A stretch of 64,000 nucleotides of DNA from Anthopleura xanthogrammica (Eukaryota > Cnidaria > Anthozoa > Actiniaria > Actiniidae). This document shows positions 14,801 to 26,371 of this stretch, piece by piece. The stretch lies in contig OZ025212.1 in assembly GCA_964019055.1 (NCBI GenBank), positions 15,177,590-15,241,589 on the forward strand. The letters are read 5' to 3'. The translations under genes were made by a program, and so were the position numbers. How positions within the stretch are numbered: the stretch's first letter is position 1; every line of letters starts with the position of its first letter. The notes under the pieces were generated by a model. That model was not told the origin of the DNA. It did no database searches and saw only the letters and a list, made by a program, of their open reading frames with translations.

Positions 14801-17800
14801 TTGCCCTTGGCAGCTTAGATAAGCTGACATAAACATTCGATATTCAAGTTTAAGCCCTTGAATTCGAAAAACCAACGTGTTGAGGCGGGATTATTTTTAG
14901 CTAGCTAGTTCAGAATCTAAACAGGTCTCACAGTACTTGAAGATCTAGGTTGCTAGTTCACAAACCAAATGTCCGTTTAAAAATTCTTGTTAGTTAATCG
15001 TTATAAGGAAACGATTTTGTTCGTTTATTAAATCCTTTGATAAAAGTTCCGACTTCCAAGTAGAACAAAGAACAGCATTCTTGATGACCAAATTATTGAA
15101 TAGTGCAAAAAAAATATGTTTGCTTCACACCTAAATCCAGACGTTTCAGACAGTCAACATTTCGGATTGTCTCTGAACTTTTTCTTTCATTATAGGACAA
15201 TCTCTCAACGCTTCGATCGGATCAGATGATGGGGGAAGTGAAACGGCTGATGACGACCAGGGAAAGAAAAGCCAGAAAAAGAGAGGGATCTTCCCTAAAG
15301 CAGCAACAAATATCATGAAGGCATGGCTGTTCCAACACCTTACGGTAAGGGTTACGATTTTGGTATTTAGAGATATTTAGAGTGATATTGTCAATAAAGT
15401 CATAAGTGACCTTTGCAGTCATCAACGCTAGTATCTTAAGACATGTATTTTACTAGTTTTCCCTTAACTGTATGTAGACGGTTCATGGTTTATGCCCTTA
15501 AGCATTTAGTACGCTACCTGGTGGCACCCTTTGTTGTACCGTCCTTGTGCTCTATAACAGGTTGCTTAAACTCCTTAACTTATTGTTAAAAACCCTTTAA
15601 TATGATACTGTCCATTGTATACCTTGCTTTTGGGCGTTAAGTTTTTTTATAAAGGGAGAAAAACAAGCTCGGTTTTCGGTCTGGTACGAAACGTTTCGAG
15701 CTTCAACGGTGTCGGAAGGTTTGTTTAGTTCCGTTCGCGTGTCGGCTCTGAAGTGGTTTCAACGAAACTATTCTAGGCATCTCAACTTGGCATCGATCCC
15801 TTTGCATATGTTCAAAGGTCGAAACTGCAATAACCAGCGTTTATATTACTTATTGAATATTGTACCATTTTTATTCGTCATGAATTTTGTTATTTTTGAA
15901 TTGACGGGATAGGTGAGGAAGGGACGGAGAAGAACGAAAAGATGACACTGCTTTTCTAAAATCGTTCTCCTTTACCGGTCTTTATACCCGCTCATCTTTA
16001 AATAGGATAAAACTAATTGGCTGAAAACGGCAAGGATAAATTTGGCTTGAAAATTAAAGTTTTATTATTCTTGTACCTTCTCGAAAACAAGTGTACACGT
16101 TCGCCAAAACCAGCAAAGCGAATGTAGTTCTTTCCTTGTTTGTGTGTTCATGAGTTTGGTTATATTTGATCGTTAAAATCACCATTAACCAAGAAGAGAA
16201 TACAGTTATTCTGCTATGGAGTCTCATATATAAATTAGTCTTTCCGTTTTGTTGGTGAGGACTTAAAGATAAACCCTTTTGACGTATGGGACTTCCTTGC
16301 TTGTCCTGTTCAATTAATGTACCTTCTTTATGATGCTACTTTTTTGGACCGTGAAAGTTGACTTTCACAATACCAAACAAAGAAGAACTATGCCGAGAAC
16401 ATTCTCCCTAGACTTGGATGTTTTTTTTTACCCTTTTATGCCTAGACGGGACTTTTAAAAAGGCTTTAGAATTCTGTGGTTGTGTCTTACAAGACATGTC
16501 GTTCGTTGTGGATGTGTGTTCCTAATCCTGTCAAATACTGAAGTCTGTTTGAAGTTGAGCGAAGTGTGTGCCCTAGACAAGTACATTCTGTTAACTTAAA
16601 TCCTGAATCCTGACTAGCAATCGTTATTTTTCTCGGCGTTTTGATTCCGAAAGAAATTCCAACTTAAATACAATGTTTGCAAAAGAAAAAGTACTTTTTT
16701 TTAATTTTGGCGAAGAATACGACACATGACATTAGCCAAGCGACAGAACCGTCGAAACTTTATGTTCACAGGAAAGCTCATTTTCATAGTAGAGCTCTTC
16801 TAAGTACCAGCGATTTAGTATTGTTCAAAATCCTTCTAGAGATTCAGAAAATCCCGTTACCTAAGAGTTAACTAGTCATGGTTAGTGAACACGTATAAAA
16901 AAAATGCCATCTTCATTGAAGTTTTGCTTGTACTTTCGCAGCACGCTATGTATTCAAGAAATATATTAAAGCCTCAAGGTCTTTGTGGTTTTGCTGAAAA
17001 GTCTAAACATTAAAGAAACAAAGGCATCCTTTTGCAATAAGTATATTCAATGGCATCGTGATCACCCACTTTATTGTGACTCGCATTTTTGTTATTAAAA
17101 TAACAAGCAATTGGGATATTATTTTGCATGCAATGAACAGAAATGCTTTCACTGTCTCGTGGTTGTACAAAAGACATCAAGTTTCGAACTGTTGGCGGTC
17201 CTCTGTGTTGAAAAGAACAAACGCACACTTTTTGCTTCATTCATCTCGCATACGCGTTTTGTTGTGATAGACCACTCCTTGGTTTCATGGAGTGAATACA
17301 CCATGCTGATCCCTGCACAATGATACTAAAACACCTACATTAAATTTACATTGGGACATTTCTGAGTCAAATTAATCCATCATAAGGCTCAGATAGACCA
17401 GAATATAACCATGCAATCAAACAAAAACTTATGTCAATGCGAGAAGCAGGTTGCAAGTGGTTTGTAGTCATTCAGTGACAGAAAGATAAAAGCTACAGAA
17501 TATTCCTTTCACTGTAAATGTTCTTTCTGTCACAAGTCAAGCATTCACTTCTCAATCCTTAATCCTACTTCACGTTGATAGGCTTTTAATTCTAAACGTT
17601 TAAAGTAATACGGTAGTGAGAAAGTGTCATTATTGTAATAAACAACTATAGAAACTGTATACCCTGAATAGAGAGATGAAGCAACAAAGGTGTTCAACCC
17701 CATGTGCCACAGTCCTCCATTCCATGGCACCTTTCCTTGCACACGTCCTAGCTCTTTCCACACAACCCTTTCTTTTCAACTAACTTCTTATAAACGTTTA

Positions 17801-20800
17801 GACTTAATGAACTAGTGCTTTGTAGTTCATACACGAAGCACTAAGGGGGAAAAAACTTGTTTTTTCAAAGAGTGAAGATGGGAAAGATTCTTTATTCCTT
17901 TGGTATAGTAGTTCATAATTGAGCAATATAAACTTGTTAGATATATCTCAATTTCCTTGATATCTTTCGCAATTCGTTTCGAATGAGATTTCAGTGTATT
18001 TGAGGTTTACCGCTTGTCATGATATGTTATTCATATATTACATGTGTTTTTATTGTGTAGTTGGAAATTAAGTTGTGTTTTTTTCTCTTCTTTCAATAGC
18101 ACCCATATCCGTCAGAAGAACAGAAACGATCTTTAGCACAAGAAACTGGACTGACAATTCTACAAGTAAACAATTGGTAAGATGTCAAAATAATACCAAT
18201 ACTTTTTCGATTATCATTTACACTAAAACACCAAGACATATACCGTATTCATATTCCTCTCCAAAAACCCGACATTGAAACATGAAAAAAAAATCCCAAG
18301 AAATACTTTCTCTTATCTCGAAGTGTTAATAATAAATGAAAACATGAAGCAACAACATAATCTTATTCTATTAATCAAATTTCCGACATACTTATTACCA
18401 TTAATTTTTTGCCCTCCCATTTAATTGACAAAAATGTCACTCTTGTTCCATAATTAACGAGTGGGCGAGATGAATCGCTTCTTAATTGCTACCAAGTTTG
18501 CCAAATAAAATCAATACCGTTTCAAGATAACATACAGGCTTTTAAAATCCAAGTCCATGGGTAATATAGATGTCACTTTCTCTCTAAAAAATTTGTTCCA
18601 AAAATTTTTTTTTGTCAACATGTGTTCGTTGTGAGAAAGAAAAAGGTTAAATTTGGAAAAATGTACAAAAATAGCTCCACGTTTCATTCTGGCTTCATCA
18701 TACTTCGTTAAAAAAAATCCTAGAAGACTTGAACAATGTTTGAGAATATATATTTGAAGAATATTGGTTTTGGCGTTAAATTGTGACATAAAGATAACTT
18801 TTTTTTTTGGTCGATTTTTCTTTCTTTCCTTGGGATAACGATACATTTTTTTGAGAACTGAATGCAAATCTGCAAATTTTGACATTGCTGCAACTGAAGG
18901 ACATGCTGTCGAATATAGGAAGTAAAGAAAAAAATGGATAAAATTGGGTTTTACACAAAAGGCCTTTTGTCGAAGGACTGATCATCTAAATTAGTCTTCC
19001 TTTCTTTGCTCAACACAATGCTTTTACTTTGCCCTCCTTATTAGCAGCCAGAAAGCAATCCAAACGTTTACATTCCATTTTCCTGTGCCTCTCTGTTGAC
19101 TTAAGCAAAAATCTTTTGATCCTTGTCGCTCTTTGATTTCAAATTAGAGATTTTTGCAGGCATTTTTAAGCTAAAAGATAAGCAGACAACCAGAGATAGT
19201 ATCTCATTAGATTGCTTTTAAGGCAGGCCTAGAGTTATTGTGCGGTTCAACGTTTCATTAGACATCAATGAAAGAATGGTTTGGACATGAAACACGACGT
19301 GTGCGTAGTTGTTGTGGTTCATTATCGTTTCGGTCCAATTAAAAGTGACTGATGATAAACCAATGTATAATTGCCAGTTGTCTAAAAGAATTAACGTCAG
19401 GGCATCAATGAAACCCCCAATTAACCTGTGTTGAGGTTGTCAGGAATGCCATGAATAGCGCTTAATCTGCTATGATTCGCGTCTGGAGGCTTAAACAAAA
19501 CAACAGCACACGATTCATGAAGTGTCCACTTTCAGAACACTGACTGTCAGAACTGTCCTATTTTGGAATAACAGAGCAGATTCTCCTGTTTTCTATTGGC
19601 CACTGATATACCCAAATCGATCAATAGGTGACAATTAATTTAACCATCGGTCAATCTTGATTAAGTCACAATCTATCGATAATGGCTTATGCGTTTCACT
19701 AGAAATAGTCTGTTTACAAGAGAATTTTTCTTATTTGTTCTCTTTGGAATTCTAAAGAAAAAGATTAAGAAAGAAAGAAGGGAATTCATTTCTTCTTTTC
19801 ATATTGGCGAAGACATGTTTGTTTTTCTTAACAATGTATAATTTTGTACATGTATTTTCGAGTAATCTCAAGTTCGGAAACGAAACCTAAAGGTCGAGAA
19901 AAGACAATATCCTTACACGATATTCAATCGCTTTTTTCTAAAAGCTTAGTAAACAGATCTGCCAACATGACAAACATAATTTGTTATTTCATTCTGATTT
20001 TCTTCCATGTCATCTTTTCTTGCTCTTAACATGACGTGCATTTTGCTTCACATAGTTCCGACGTCAAAAAGTTTAAATTTCATATGAAGAAAAATGGTTT
20101 TGAAACTCTGGAATGCCGTTCCTATGCTTTTTGTTTTAAATATTTAATGATTTTGGTTGAGTTATTTGATAGTGCTTCTCGCCACAGTGCAACACTTGCA
20201 CAAGAACCGCGTGTTTAAATGAAAAAAAGAAAACGAAAAGAAAGACTTAAATGGGATAAAAAATATTGAGAACAGTTTTAGATTAGTAAATGAAAAGTAA
20301 AATAATTGGTAAAGGACTAAATTGTTAAATATTTTTAAGTATTTTTGGACCACTTGCCAACATGGTATCCAAGTGGTCCTTCCAGAAATAGAAAAAACTC
20401 GACACCCATCGAACCAGAAACTCTAACAAAGAACTTATAAATCCCTTGAATTTTCAAATTCAGACGACACAAATATCAGTTTGTGGACCTGTTTTCTCTG
20501 TGACTTTTTCTTTTCCATGTCTTTAGTTAAACAGACGTCCTATAAACAACTGAAACTAAATTATTTATCAATATCAAAAAATTTGAGACTTTGCCGGATA
20601 GATGGAAAATTACACATTTAAAGAAAATGGTTTTTGCGCTGTTTTTATTCAGATTTCATCGCAAAACTTTAATTACAGCGTGTTTTTTATCTTGCGTGTC
20701 TTCGCCCAAAACTCTTTATAACCTCAAAACAAAAGGGTCGGCTGTGTGGACAGGTAACATTTGGAAAAAAACAGCAACGTCATATAAACTTGTCCAATTT

Positions 20801-23436
20801 TTAGGAAAAAAATGCAAACTGTTTTCAAATCACATGAAAAGCTTTTGCCAACACACAAGATGTTATGCCAAGTTTTGAGTAAGCGGTCCCTTTTCAAAGT
20901 AACATTTCCCCGCCCTGTATTCTAAGTTTATTATTTATCTTAAAGTGAAGTGCGCCGAAGTGTAGTGGTAATTTTCATTAATTGTTCTCCTAACACAATG
21001 ATACAACATGGCTGATATAAGCAATCTTTTGTTTTGAGTTTGTTTAGGTACATGATTTATGTAAAAGGTAACACACTGAGCTCAGCACGATAAACAAGAC
21101 GAACACGTTAATAAAGCTGTTAAAAGACTCTTAAAAGAACTCCTTAGATTAATGAAATCTCCGTCAAGTTTTTACTCTTGTTCTTCTATCTGAATAATCC
21201 CAGCATATTTTAAAAGATAGATTGAAGTGCACATCACCCTCCCAAAATCGAGGGATACTCCCAAGCTAGAATCGCAGATAAAGCGTTTAAAACTAATTCC
21301 GTAGTAGCATTCCTAATCATTTCATTAAGCCTGTTTAAGCTTGAAAAACTATTAACCTCTTACAAAAAAATCATATTTCAAATTGACAAAAAAAAAATTT
21401 GAGGATTTCAATAAATGTCTTCCAGCCAGAATGGAACGGAGAAAGTAAGAACTCGTTTGAAACAAGCGCACCAAACGCATGATAAAAACTAGATAAGTCA
21501 CCTTTGTAAAATATAAAACAAGTGACATATTTTTGGCTTTTCAATGAAATCTTTCAGACCGATCAAAATGAATTTACAAAGTGCCACGAATTGAATAACA
21601 TGCCATGTGACAATAGCATTCGTGAAGATGGTTATGAAGGTAGATGTCACATTCGTGGCCAAACAACTACGGTTGCTTATAACAATATGTCAAAAAAGTG
21701 GCGTGGCGGAGTTTACGACCTGTGAGAACTGAACTGAAAGGCAAGGACATTAAGAACTATCTCTAGAAGTCATAGCTTTCATTTCTTATTATCTAATGTC
21801 TTTTAAGACACTACTACTTTTGTCGTTTCAGAACTTTTCCTCTTTATTTTTCTATAGTATTGGAATGCACCTATAGGTGTAAATGTGCGGTGTCTTCGCA
21901 TCTAAATTATTAATCACAAGATTATGAAGATTGTACATTGTTAAATCTACGCAGGTTTTCAAAGAGAATCGGTCAATACAGGTTACTAGATCGCTTTAAA
22001 CCTAATTAACTCAATATGTTACTTAAACAATTCATTTGTCATCACGAAAAGATCACAGATTTGGTAGCCTAACCCTAAGTGCTTTAGAAAACGTTTAAAT
22101 GTGGACAGATTTCTTTTGTAGGTACTGACAGATCAATTCACTTGAATGACAATTAACGGGTATGCGACTTAAATGTAATTATGATAGGAAGTGGTTTGAT
22201 AGAAAGGTACTGATGTTTTGAATAGGAGTGATAAGAGCGTTCCTTGAACTTTTCACGACATAAAAACCTCAACGTAATCCGGCAATTCAAAACAGACCTA
22301 CCAACTTCACGATAGTGGGGTAATTTTTTTTTGATACGGATCGAGTTTGGACTTTGAAGGAACTTGTGTTCCGCAGGCCCCATAAGGCAATTCGGTCGTG
22401 ATATGTCCTGTGATGTCTTGCTGTGAACACCATGTTTATTGCTTTGTTTAGCAATGAAAAAGACGCCTTATCCTATCTCTGCAAACTCATCGTTTTATTT
22501 GTTGAATTTACTGATTTGAATAGAATATCAATAATACTTTAAGTCTTAAGATGTTAAACTAATCCTTTCAAAACGGTTATCAAGCTTTCATGAAACCAAT
22601 GGCATTCTTGATTTCCAACGGGTTTCCACTAACACGAATGAATATGAGTTATTACCATACCAGAAGTATCTTTTCTTGTCCAGTTTTCCATAAGTCACGT
22701 GCACGATAATCGTGACATATGGTATGGTTTTGAGTTTTCCATTAATCTGGAGAATTCGAAGCAGCCCACATTTCTTATCTTAATTAATGAATACATGAAC
22801 GATGTTTCATGTTCCTAATTAGATTTCGATCATTAACGTTCTTAACACTGACCCCTCTTCCGACCCAGGTTCATCAATGCCAGAAGAAGAATAGTTCAAC
22901 CAATGATAGATGCGTCGAATCGTGCAGGAAAGTCCCCAGTTGTAACGGTATTTAAATCAAGACGAAGAAAAAATTCTCTTGGCCAAGGGATCCCTTCTCC
23001 TGGTCCACCAAGGTACGGACCTGGTCCTGGACATCCTCCTCCAGGGTACTATCCTGAACAGCACCATCCACCGGCGCATCCTAACTACCACCTTGATGGC
23101 AGCCCTCAGGGTCACTTCCCACCACGTGGGTACATGTCAGATACTGTGTCCAGTGGGGTTGGTACCATGCAGATGCCAACAACTGTATCACATACCATGC
23201 ACGCTCAGTTACCTTCACATGCCTATAGACAAGCCATGCAACCGTCGGTCCAACAACCAATGTACATTCCTGGACACCCTCACGCTATGATGATGCCGCC
23301 TCCTGGACATCCGCATGCACATGCACATCACCCTGGACATGCAGGGCAGCTTATTTCGTCGAGTCAGACCTCACCCTCGATTATAGTTAGCGAAGGGGTT
23401 ATGACACAGTCAGTTATGGACATGCACTCAAGTTAA
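8845..23436 (+). CDS. MEIS: MEIS/homothorax-type TALE homeobox transcription factor (nine exons; first coding exon not found)
   Basis: Nuclear DNA-binding protein of the TALE homeobox class, known in animals to pair with PBX and HOX proteins. Exons: 8845-9026, 9325-9466, 9647-9697, 9965-10015, 10433-10585, 11607-11730, 15196-15344, 18100-18176, 22869-23436 (stop). All junctions are GT..AG and keep frame, giving 498 residues after the missing start. Exons 1-5 encode the MEIS/PKNOX N-terminal region ([18 protein letters not shown], then [20 protein letters not shown]), which binds PBX. A Ser/Asp-rich linker follows. The homeodomain spans about residues 262-324 across exons 7-9, with the TALE loop residues PYP and the recognition helix NNWFINARRR, including Ile at position 50. 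The tail is rich in Pro, His and Met and ends in a MEIS1-like MDMHSS. Vertebrate MEIS proteins start with a four-residue exon, so the missing start is probably tiny. A PKNOX identity is unlikely because the C-terminal tail is MEIS-like. Exon 6 donor was set at 11731 because the nearer GT at 11718 breaks the homeodomain frame. Confidence 0.95.
10586..11606. other. MEIS intron 5
   Basis: Non-coding. It holds a 137-codon open frame on the minus strand (10834-11247) that has no recognisable domain and no supporting splice or promoter signals, so I do not call it a gene. Confidence 0.6.
11731..15195. other. MEIS intron 6 with CpG-rich patch and PBX-MEIS site
   Basis: No exon recognised. A patch at about 12180-12360 is clearly richer in CpG than the surrounding AT-rich intron. 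An exact inverse copy of the PBX-MEIS decamer lies at 14459-14468. A 125-codon plus-strand frame at 14004-14381 is unrecognisable and was not called. Confidence 0.55.
14459..14468 (-). promoter_or_regulatory. Candidate PBX-MEIS/PREP composite binding site
   Basis: The minus strand reads TGATTGACAG, the published decameric consensus bound by PBX with MEIS or PREP. Its position inside an intron of the MEIS gene would fit autoregulation. A ten-base match can occur by chance in several kilobases of intron, so function is inference. Confidence 0.4.
15196..15344 (+). CDS. MEIS: MEIS exon 7: acidic linker and first half of homeodomain
   Basis: This exon begins with two bases of a split Gly codon and encodes an acidic stretch (GSETADDDQ), then the basic N-terminal arm [12 protein letters not shown] and helix 1 of the homeodomain ([12 protein letters not shown]). 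It ends in phase 0 exactly before the TALE three-residue loop, which starts exon 8 as HPYPSEEQK. Confidence 0.95.
15345..18099. other. MEIS intron 7
   Basis: Intron inside the homeodomain, just before the TALE loop. No gene, RNA or repeat family recognised. Confidence 0.6.
18177..22868. other. MEIS intron 8
   Basis: Large intron splitting the Trp codon of the recognition helix. Mostly AT-rich DNA with long A and T runs. One open stretch after an acceptor-like site (about 21557-21725) encodes [12 protein letters not shown] and GRCHIRGQ before a stop; I do not recognise it and treat it only as an observation. Confidence 0.55.
22869..23436 (+). CDS. MEIS: MEIS last exon: recognition helix, basic insert and Pro/His-rich tail
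   Basis: The exon starts by completing the Trp codon of WFINARRR and runs to a TAA stop. Directly after the conserved NRAG it carries a basic segment, [12 protein letters not shown], before a Gly/Pro/His-rich tail of about 140 residues that ends VMDMHSS. The tail motifs YIPGHPH and MDxH resemble the long C-terminal form of vertebrate MEIS1. I cannot tell from the sequence whether the basic segment is constitutive or removed by alternative splicing. Confidence 0.9.
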
Positions 23437-23572
23437 AATGACCACGAGATATAACTACAACAAGTTTCAAAGCAGATTAGAGTTGAACTGAATGAATCAT
23501 TAGGTTTGTTTCGAAATATAAAATCTGATATGTACCAACTTGGCAACTTATTGCGCTCGGTCCACGGTAAGG

Positions 23573-23680
23573 GGACCAATTCCAGAAAAGGTCTTATCAG
23601 GCAAGGAAACCAATTCCAAAAAATGTCTTGTCAGGCAATGGAACCAAAGGTCTTGTCTGGCAAGAACTAATTCTAGGAAA
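23573..23680 (+). repeat. Three degenerate ~43 bp direct repeats downstream of MEIS stop
   Basis: The phrase ACCAATTCCAGAAAAGGTCT with TCAGGCAAGG recurs three times with small changes: at about 23573, 23606 and 23640, with an ACTAATTCTAGGAAAG end. The position, 140 bp after the stop, puts it in the likely 3' UTR. Confidence 0.7.
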
Positions 23681-24709
23681 GTTTTTTGTTTTTCAAAAAA
23701 GAAAGCAGCATCAGCAAGCTATAACTCTATATGATGCCATAGACATCACAGACTAAAGCGCGAATACTTGATGACATGAACAGCAGCAATTCCTTTAATC
23801 TTTCTAGCTAACCAGTTGGTACGTATTGGAATAATTATTGCTTTTAATCACGTCAAGTGTACCTTTTTTTCTTGTTTCTGTTCTTGAGAAAAAAGTTTGC
23901 AGTTTAGATGTGATATAGAAATATAGAGCAATCAACAAAAGATGAAATTCAAATACAACGAGAAGTTGATGGCCGCTTCGTCGTTGGAACACACGTAAAA
24001 GTTTTGAAACTAATAGGCATACTTTGGCTGTCAAATTCTGTACTTGTTGGAAGAGTACACTGTATATCATGAGAAAAAACAAGATCAAATTGAAATGATA
24101 ACTAGGGCGTTATTTTGGGGTCACAAGAGAGAACATTTATGATCGTATCACCTCGAGTTTGAGGGAGAAATTCTTAGTATCGATCGAACAAAGTTTTTAC
24201 TATTGCTGTGTTGTTTTAAGAATTTTATCAACTGAAAGACGGTCGTTGGCTTAATTTACAGCTTTTCGTGTTGAACGAATACGTGAGCTTTAGAAGTTAG
24301 AGCACTTTACTTTGAGCGTAACGTCATCCTGTTTCAATTACATTTTCAAGACGATTTAAATGGGATAAAAATAGAACTTTCTCACGGTGATGCACGCGCC
24401 GTAAACTCGAAAAAAAGGGCAGAATTTTGAGAATTATGCTCCAAATTTCATATTACTCAGTTCCGGGCTATTGGCAAAACGTTCCTTAATTTCCTCGCCC
24501 TTAAGCCAATATTTTGACCTCGTAGGTTATAAGAAATTTTATATTCTAATGAGTGCGCATTCCTGAGAGAAAGATCTATGGAACCCTTGCTCTAATTCCA
24601 AGTCAAACGGCAGAGAATTTCTTCACTTGGGAGTAATACTTAACCTTTCTCTAGCCGCTAAGGACTTATTGCAAGAGGTTCTATATGCCAGAAATTGAAG
24701 TAGCTATAT

Positions 24710-24887
24710 CGGTTTTCGTATGAGTGAGAAACTATAAGAAAAATTGATAGTACTGTAGTCTTGATTTTAGCGTAACCGTAACTGCGCGTTGTGATTGCAT
24801 GATTCACGTAAAAACAATGTGAAGTTATTTCATTACCAGTGATTGCTGCAAGTCAGTACCGCGTGCTTCCCACTCGTGCGTAAACCG
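24710..24887. mobile_element. Short inverted-repeat (MITE-like) element, single copy
   Basis: The ends are inverted: CGGTTTTCGTATGAGTGAGAA at the left pairs with TTCCCACTCGTGCGTAAACC at the right. The interior shares GCGTAACCGTAACTGCGCG and CTGCAAGTCAGTACCG with the array at 47606-48216, so both are copies of one family. No coding capacity. Confidence 0.75.
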
Positions 24888-25484
24888 CTCTGCTGCCGGA
24901 AAGTATAGGTCGTTTGAAATTTAGCCACCGCCGTCAAAGCACACATTTCATGGCAACGAATGTCTCTTGTGCTGATGCCCTGAATTCACCGTACTTTAAA
25001 AAACAAGGAAATTAACGATAAAAGTTTAAATATATAAGCTGTCAAAGAGGTTAGATATTAGAAAGGGAAAACATTTTATTGCACCCAGAAGTTAAAACTT
25101 TCTGGCAGATTTTAGTTATTTTTAGAGTTTTCCCGTCATACGATGTTTAGCAAAGAGTGACCCCAGCTTTAATTGTAATCCGATGATTGTGTGAATATGA
25201 GAAAAGTAGTTTCCTTTCAAAAAGGAGAAAAAAAGGGTAGACTACGCTTTTTTATGATTATGAATAGTTCACAGAAAAAAATGTTAACAAAATATGATGA
25301 TGATGATGATGAATGATGATGTATTATATTCCCGTCAAACAGTTTCTAGTATTTTGTTTATATATAAATATCTATATAAACATGTATGAATGTGGCTCTA
25401 TTTTGTAAATGCAGATCTAGATTTAGTCTTTTAAACTGAGTACGGAGTATATAAATATGTGATTTACTGAATCTACTGAAGTGT

Positions 25485-26371
25485 GTGTGTTTCTTGCAAA
25501 CCTTTAAGGTGGGATTGTATCATAGGGCTACGGTATATCATTCACTGAACCTACGGAACTGCGTGTGTTGTCACTGGGTCTTATTCTCACAGGGATGGGC
25601 AGTACGGTTTATCCGGCATTCACTGCGAACCTTTAAGAAGGCATTGGCGCACAGGAACGAGTACCATAAGGAAGAATTCTCACAAAGGTCGGAACGCATA
25701 CCGATTTGTTCTATATAATGACTGAGTATCTGCTTTTCCCCGCAAAGTAAAGATTGTGCGAACATTTGACGTTTCGTAAAAAGCAATTACTTGCACTCTC
25801 TCAAAAAACCCGAGCACCATTAGGTAGAATTTTCATAAAGGTCTATGAGGTCCAGGTTTTTTGGTTGGCCGTTTTTGGGGGTTGCTGTTTTGCAAACGGG
25901 TTTTGCCCCCCTCCAAGGCAAAATCCTGGCTACGCCCCTGTAAGTTTGCGCGGAAATTTACGTTTCCTAAACCGCAACTACTAGCACTCCCTCCAAACAT
26001 CACCAACACCAAAACTCCACACTCGAGAAACGCGGCGCACTCCGTTCCAATTCTCTATTTACTTTGATAGGCTTTTTTACGTATAATAAAGTTTGCGCGG
26101 ACATTCACGTTTCCTAAACCGCAACTACTAGCACTCCCTCCTAATATCACCAACACCAAACCCACACTTGAGACACATACGCCCTCGTCCAATCCTCTAT
26201 TTACTTTGATAGGCCTTTTGTACGTATAGTAATGTTTGCGCGGACATTCACCTTTCCTAAACCGCAGCTACTCGCACTCCCAATATCACCAACACCAAAC
26301 CCACATACTTGAGACACACGCGCCGTCGTCCGATCCTCTATCTACTTTGATAGGCTTTTTTACGTACATAG
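25485..26371 (+). repeat. Minisatellite, ~145 bp unit
   Basis: Units start GTTTGCGCGGACATTCACGT and recur at 25944, 26091 and 26234 (spacing 147 and 143 bp). Each contains CTAAACCGCAACTACTAGCA, a CACCAACACCAAA phrase and CTTTGATAGGC near its end. More decayed copies are visible upstream from about 25750 (GCGAACATTTGACGTTTCGT) and perhaps 25610. Confidence 0.85.
25880..25942 (-). mobile_element. Fragment of an interspersed repeat with a CAGGGGCGTAGCCAGGATTT end
   Basis: The minus strand carries CAGGGGCGTAGCCAGGATTT, a terminal phrase seen in dispersed non-autonomous elements of many invertebrate genomes. Related phrases occur here at 34500-34555 and 39023-39065. Confidence 0.5.

Noticed and set aside
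18511..18885. 124-codon minus-strand frame in MEIS intron 8
   Set aside because: Lys/Phe-rich reading of A and T runs; no motif.
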